Positions 58,615-64,000 of a stretch of DNA of 64,000 nt are shown in pieces. The position numbers and the translations under genes are program-made. The first letter of the stretch is position 1. Each line of letters begins with the position of its first letter. Source of the DNA: Neurospora tetraspora (lineage: Eukaryota > Ascomycota > Sordariomycetes > Sordariales > Sordariaceae); contig NW_026944383.1 in the NCBI RefSeq assembly GCF_033439725.1, positions 7,006,001-7,070,000 on the forward strand, written 5' to 3'. A model generated the notes under the pieces. It did not search any database. It was not told the DNA's origin and worked only from the letters and a program-made list of their open reading frames with translations.

Positions 58615-61600
58615 TCTGCGACTCTGCATTAACATGGCCCGGGAGACGATACTGATAGGCCGGCGAATCCGGGTACTGAGACCTTCAGAACGAAGACAGA
58701 TGCACGAGGTCCTGCGGGAGGGTCGTGATCACCTCACTTGCCCATTCGGACTAGTGGTATGGATTTGCTGAAATGTGGGGAGTGAGAAGGCCGCATAGGT
58801 ATCGTCAAGGCTGGGAAGTGGACTTTTTCGAATGCCGTGAAGTTGTCAATATGTCCTAGCAAGGAATATCTCCTCATACTCAGACGAAAAGAGATCGAAC
58901 TGTTTGCATGCTTGTTGGTCTTGTTGGTCTACACTATCGGAGGACGTCTGAACAAGAATTTGACCATGCTGTGCCATTGATGCTACGCAAAGCTGTAGTG
59001 CGAGCAGCAACAACACGGCAACAACCAGCAGTACCTACAGTGCAGCAGCATCCGGCCTTGAGATATTCGATTCACAGAGTTGGTTCATCGTGGGTGGACG
59101 ATGTCGGTTGTGTCGACTGCTGGGTTTCGGAGATATTTGAGATGTTCGGATAGTGTTGAGTTTCCATCGCCATTCTTGAGACGATGTCGTTCCTGGAGTT
59201 CAACTGACGGAGTGCGCAGCAAGGGTCGTCGTTGATACGGTTGGCCGATACGGTACGTTGAATTCCCCAAGTTCCGTATTTGTCCCGCGCCAGTGGCAGT
59301 CTGAATCCCGGACGGAGAGCAGTTTTTTGTAACGCCCTTGCATACAAGTCACGTGACTCGGTACGTACTCCAACTTCCCTTTCATTTCCACTGCCGGGCG
59401 CGGCAGGCAGCGAAACTCCTTCACGTTTCCTTGTCGTCCGCTGCAATTTCCTAATCGCAACAACCAACAACAAGAACAACAACAACGACATTACGACAAT
59501 GGCCACTTGCACATGTCAAAATCACCCCGCTATTGCATCAAAACATTCGATTTGATTGTGAATTTCCATTCGCTCAATATCCCACATTTCCAACCTGTTT
59601 TCCTGCCGATTCGTTCCTAGATCGGCTCAGGGGCCCAGAATGCCGACTTCGTCCAACCGCAATCCGTGGAGATGTGTGGTCCATCTGCGGTCCTCCAGTT
59701 TGCCCACGAGCAACTCTCAGCAACGAGCGACTGAGCATCGAGAAATCAGAAAATGCGGTGGCTGGGACATACAGCATGCTACAGCACCGTGACCCACTAG
59801 CCGGACCATCTGCAAACTCCAACGGAGCTCCCGCATCAGCGCCGCTTCTCTCGACCACTCACCGGCGCCGCTCGACTGCCTGCCGACTTGCCCCGATGGA
59901 TTGTGCCTCTGGCCGCATACAAAGAGGCCCGCATCAAAGCCTGGTCGTGCTGGTGTCAGTACCCAACCCGACCAACCGTCGAATTGCTGAGAATTGGCAC
60001 CGAATTGGCACATTTGTTGCCGTCCTGACACGCGAGATAGACACACCACAGGAACCACAGGAACCACAGGAACCACTGGAACGCGTCCCGCTCTCGGCTC
60101 GCATCTGCTAGCGTTCCGCATGCCGCGCCGCGAACGATCACCGTCCGAGGGAGGCGACCTTTTGGATGGCTTTTTAACTCTGGGGTCACTGGCGTCCGTG
60201 ACTGGTGCCGGTGCTGTCGCTGTCTGAACCCTACAGACGGACGACAGCAAAGGTGAGCTCCACCAAATCTTGCCGTCTGTATGCAGCCTGAGTGCTTGCA
60301 GATAGCGACAGCATCGAAAGCGTGCAACTCTGCTCCAGTTTTCAAAATGGCATCCAATCGAGCCGACGACAATTCACCTCGCCTTTACATAACCTTTGAT
60401 ATATCAAGCATTTGAGGACTAACAAGCTGCCAGATATTCTAGCTACTATGATCAGTCATGTTGCAACGACCTTTCTTTCTCCGCCCGTCTTCAAAAGACA
60501 GAGAGAAGCCCCTCTTTTTCACGCTTTTTACCAGCGCAAATTTATGTCCGGTTGCAACTGTCATCGCTTGGGTTGCCCATTATCGGTTACCCCGCTGTTA
60601 CCTGTCCACCTGACGGGCGTCGGGCACTTTTCCAAAGTCCCATCAACGCTGACTTGATCAGCCGTCTTTGATACGGCCTTTTGCTGGTCTTGTCCCAAAG
60701 GGTCGAGTTTCGGCACGAGCAATTATCCAACTACAGACGGCAAGTTTCCCGGATGGTGGACGTTCAGGCTATCCGCCTCTCAGCAAGCGAGGAGTGAAAA
60801 ATCAGTGAAGGGTCAACACCAGCCAATCGATATTGTAAGGCGGTGGTACGGCCCTCTCACGATTGGGCTATGCGTCTTTGTCAGCCATCCCTGTCCGTCG
60901 TTGTTCCGAAGTTCTGGATTACGCTTCGTCCTACCGAGTAGCGCTATCTGAAAGCGTCTCCAGCTGCGCCTGTTGGTGATAGTTCGTTCTTGAGCTGTTG
61001 GTATTGGTGAATGAGGAGGATCAGTGGTCCCGCTACTATCAGCCTCTACCATTCGAAATTCGCCGCGAGAAACCCTAAAAGAACACCATCTATTTTTCAT
61101 CCTATGAGATAGGTGCTTTTTTTTTAACCTCTAGCTACCGAAAGAGCCCCGCCGTGCAGTCCCTTGGTCAGTGGCCAGAGGCTCAACATCGCGCAAAACT
61201 AGGGTCCTGTATGCGACCTCTTGACCTTGTTCCGAGCTGGATATCGATCTGGACGGTCGCGGCCATATCAGACCCAGAACGCCAAATATCCCACCTAACG
61301 ACACAAACCTCCTCTTACGAGTTTTTGTCCGTCGTTAACCAGCATATCCAGACGCTCTTGGCGAGCCCAGTGACGTTACGACTTCTGGATGCTTGTTGTT
61401 CATGTGCATCAGTCTTTTAGTTGCTTGGGCGGCTGTCTCGCTTGTTCTCCTAAACTTCCAGGCCGTCAACCGAGGTCTGCCTTCAAGGGCTTCGAGATCT
61501 CCTTATCGTTTGCGATCAGGTGGCAGCCATCTCGACGATGTGCAGGGTGCCATCACCTTCTCACCCCGCTCTTTTTTGTCTCCTTGGGGTTGCCGTCGTT

Positions 61601-62660
61601 GTGTTTCTGTGGCAACCATGCACACAATGACTTACAGGCCCTATTTTTCCTGCATCTCATGAATCTGAAACATATCTTTTTTTCCCCAGCTCCACGCTCA
61701 GGCAGCGACCCCGTCAGACTGCTTTGCAAACAATGGGGTTTAACTGGGGACCGAGAATATCATACAACTCTTTCGGCGCGGTGTTTTCCTAAAAGGTTCG
61801 CGGGAACCCTTACCGAGTCTCACTGATGGATATTCCCCGCCAACGCTTGCGCAAGCTTCCTGCAGTCAAAGCCAAGGATACATTCACTGACTGGCTCCCA
61901 AGAAATGCTCGAGATGGTCCTGAACGGGCATTGTGAGCAGTCAGTTGCCAGTGTCTTTACCGCAGAGCTGCTGGGGCTCTGAGATAGAGGACAGGATGTT
62001 CGTGATTGTGTGTGGTGCAGGCGTGCAGCACTCTTCACCTTGATCGAATCCCGGAACTCTGGATCAGTCTATTTTGATCTTGGCCCGCCGGCCAGAGCTG
62101 CATCTCGTCTGGTCTGGTCTGATGTCTGGAGCATTGCGCTTGCGTGAACGGCCAGTGACGGCAAGCCCTAGGTACGGAGTACCTACGCAGAGCCAGGATT
62201 TCTCCAACTCCTAGCTCGGCCACAAAATTCTCATCAGCGGAGCAAAAGAGGGGTGGTCTTTTTTTGCCGTTACAGTAGTGCTCGCGTTTGAGCTATCGGC
62301 TAGCGGCAGGGTCCAAGACCAAACTGTGTGCAACATGCAGACATGAAGATGCAGCGAGCATAGCATGGGCGTAAGAGCATTACTGCAACTAAAAAGTGGT
62401 GTAAAAACTGCTGTGTCGCCGGGACGGTTGCAGATGTGGGGCATTTTCCGAGCTCTCGGTCGGCTCATTGTCAGGTGAGTGGTGAGACGACATGGAAGAG
62501 CCATTTTCGGAGCGTGTTCGGGGTTGAGGAGAAGAGGAAGAGAAACGGAACAAGATGTCATGCCGCGGAAAGATCTTGACGAGCCGTTAGGCCCTGATCG
62601 GCTCAAACTTTTCATGGAAAAGTTAGGAATATTTAGCTACCTCCTCTCGTCTGCAACCAA
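58615..62660. other. Gene-free stretch between two degraded repeats
   Basis: Base composition is normal and many short frames overlap, the longest of 192 residues (59533-60111), but none shows conserved motifs, a signal peptide or a plausible splice pattern. A (GGAACCACA)n tandem repeat lies at 60049-60079. No tRNA or 5S rRNA sequence was recognised. Confidence 0.5.
60049..60079. repeat. GGAACCACA tandem repeat
   Basis: Three and a half head-to-tail copies of a 9-bp unit. Confidence 0.85.
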
Positions 62661-64000
62661 GTAAAAGGGGTATATCAATACGACCGTACCGCTTTAATAC
62701 TATATTAGTTTAGTAATAGCTAGTCTTAACCGTTTTTAATATAGTTGGCTAAAGCCTCCACACTGCCTTATTAAAAATATTTGAAAAATAAGGTTAAACC
62801 CCATACGAGGTTAGTACTTAGATCTATTCGGACTTATACGAAAAATTTTCATTAAAATACGTCTTAGTCCGAAAAGATAAACGCCTAAGATTAATATTTA
62901 ACCCCTCTAAGCGGCTCGAATATATTATTATTATCCTATTTATTAAATAACAAAGGCGAAGAGCAATAAAATAATTTTCATAACCCCCTCTTACAATTAT
63001 TCGATAATATTCTTAAACCGCTTAATAATAACGATATCCTACCCCCCTTCCTAACCTTCGACTTCCTCGAAAATAGGCAATTTATTTACCCAGTAGACTA
63101 CAATTAAATTAATAATTCCTAACCTACCCAAACGTATTAAATTAATAATAGCTAATTAATTAAGATTTAGAACGATATTATAATAGCTTCCCTAAATAAT
63201 ACCTAACTACACTAAAATATTATACAAAATAAGGAATTATTACAAACTATACCTCTTCTTACTTTAAAGAGGAAGCGAATACCCCTTAAGCTTAAAACGC
63301 TAAAGGTACTAAAACCACCCAAACTAATTAAATTAAAGAAGAGGATTAATTAATTTAATACCGTAAACGATATAATAATAACTTAATTCTTCGAATATAA
63401 AAATAATAAATTTTTTAATTCGATGTAGCTAAAATATTTTACCGAAGTATAGGAGTAAGTAAAGGAATATTATATAAAGAAATAGATTAAGTATACGTTG
63501 ATTCAAAAAATTATTAAAACGAAGTTTAATATTAAATAAAACCGATATTATTATTAGAAAAAAGCTCTCTCTATTTCTAGCGCTTCGCTTAACCCTATTA
63601 CTAAATTGTTTAAAATATTTACGTAGAATTGAGAAGCCTTTCGGAAGCTAAAGAATATTAAAAATTATATTATCGATTAGCTTATAAAGACCCCACTCGG
63701 TAATATTAAAATATATTCCCAAATATTCTTCAAAATAAAGGCGGCGGGTAGGGGTATCGCAAAAGTAAAAGAATCGTAAGTAAATAAACTATTTAAAAAT
63801 AATAATATTACTTTCGGTAATAATAATGATAACGGGGAGGAAGTAATTTTATTTAACGATGAGGAGGAAGATAGGGAAGAGGATAAGAATAATGACGAAA
63901 TTAAAACGGTTGCTTAACCGCCCGCGAAGAAACTTATTAAAGCGTAATAACACAAGAAAGATACTAATCCTACCTAAATTCTATTATTAGAAGGTAAAAC
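62661..64000. mobile_element. RIP-degraded repeat of unknown type, continues past window
   Basis: Composition changes abruptly near 62661 to very AT-rich, CpA-poor sequence like the two degraded elements above. Coding-like traces can be seen on the plus strand from about 63400, ending in an acidic Glu/Asp-rich part near 63830-63900. The stretch is badly broken and I cannot assign a family or find its ends. It extends beyond base 64000. Confidence 0.6.

Noticed and set aside
59533-60111. 192-codon plus-strand frame in the right gene-free stretch
   Set aside because: Part of its length is the GGAACCACA tandem repeat; no family resemblance or splice signals supporting a larger gene.

Overview
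The window looks like a chromosome segment of a filamentous ascomycete, most likely Neurospora or a close Sordariomycete (inference). The evidence is: short introns (46-472 bp, mostly 50-100) with CTRAC-type branch sites; conserved fungal genes (RAX2, LCL3, TFIIF beta, ARPC2, UTP12/DIP2, a MeaB-like bZIP); and long AT-rich blocks, rich in TpA and poor in CpA/TpG, as left by repeat-induced point mutation (RIP).

Layout. 1-1455 is the 5' part of RAX2 (minus), running off the left edge. 2311-12262 is a RIP-degraded Ty3/Gypsy LTR retrotransposon with both LTRs and a 5-bp target duplication. An 806-bp hAT-like miniature element (4868-5673) is nested in it. 12263-14976 has no convincing gene but holds a 542-bp unit bounded by 20-bp perfect inverted repeats. 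14977-39739 is an ordinary gene-rich stretch of eleven genes: LCL3-like nuclease, a small Cys/His protein, a HAD phosphatase, TFIIF beta, a five-finger CCCH protein, a Baeyer-Villiger-type monooxygenase, ARPC2, UTP12/DIP2, a second small Cys/His protein, a proline-rich HTH-like protein and a SEL1-repeat protein. 39740-49145 is a 9.4-kb gene-free gap between two convergent genes; it holds a 484-bp inverted-repeat element, a 28-base G run and several microsatellites. 49146-51099 is a MeaB-like bZIP gene. 54063-58611 is a RIP-degraded PIF/Harbinger-type DNA transposon. 58612-62660 has no supported gene. From about 62661 to the right edge there is another RIP-degraded repeat of unknown type.

The genes are mostly unrelated housekeeping genes: cell-end marking, transcription initiation, small-subunit rRNA processing, actin branching, cell-cycle and nitrogen/stress regulation. 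They do not form a pathway or cluster. ARPC2/UTP12, TFIIF beta/CCCH and HTH-like/SEL1 are divergent pairs that probably share promoter regions.

Most notable for follow-up: the two small Cys/His proteins share an N-terminal C-x9-C-x-H-x8/9-C spacing. RIP falls off toward the outer edge of each LTR. The nested miniature element looks spared by RIP. The bZIP protein has an unexpected hydrophobic segment. The HTH-like protein joins a possible transposase-type DNA-binding region to long disordered tracts. All exon joins were worked out by eye from frame, donor/acceptor and family conservation; none has transcript support here.
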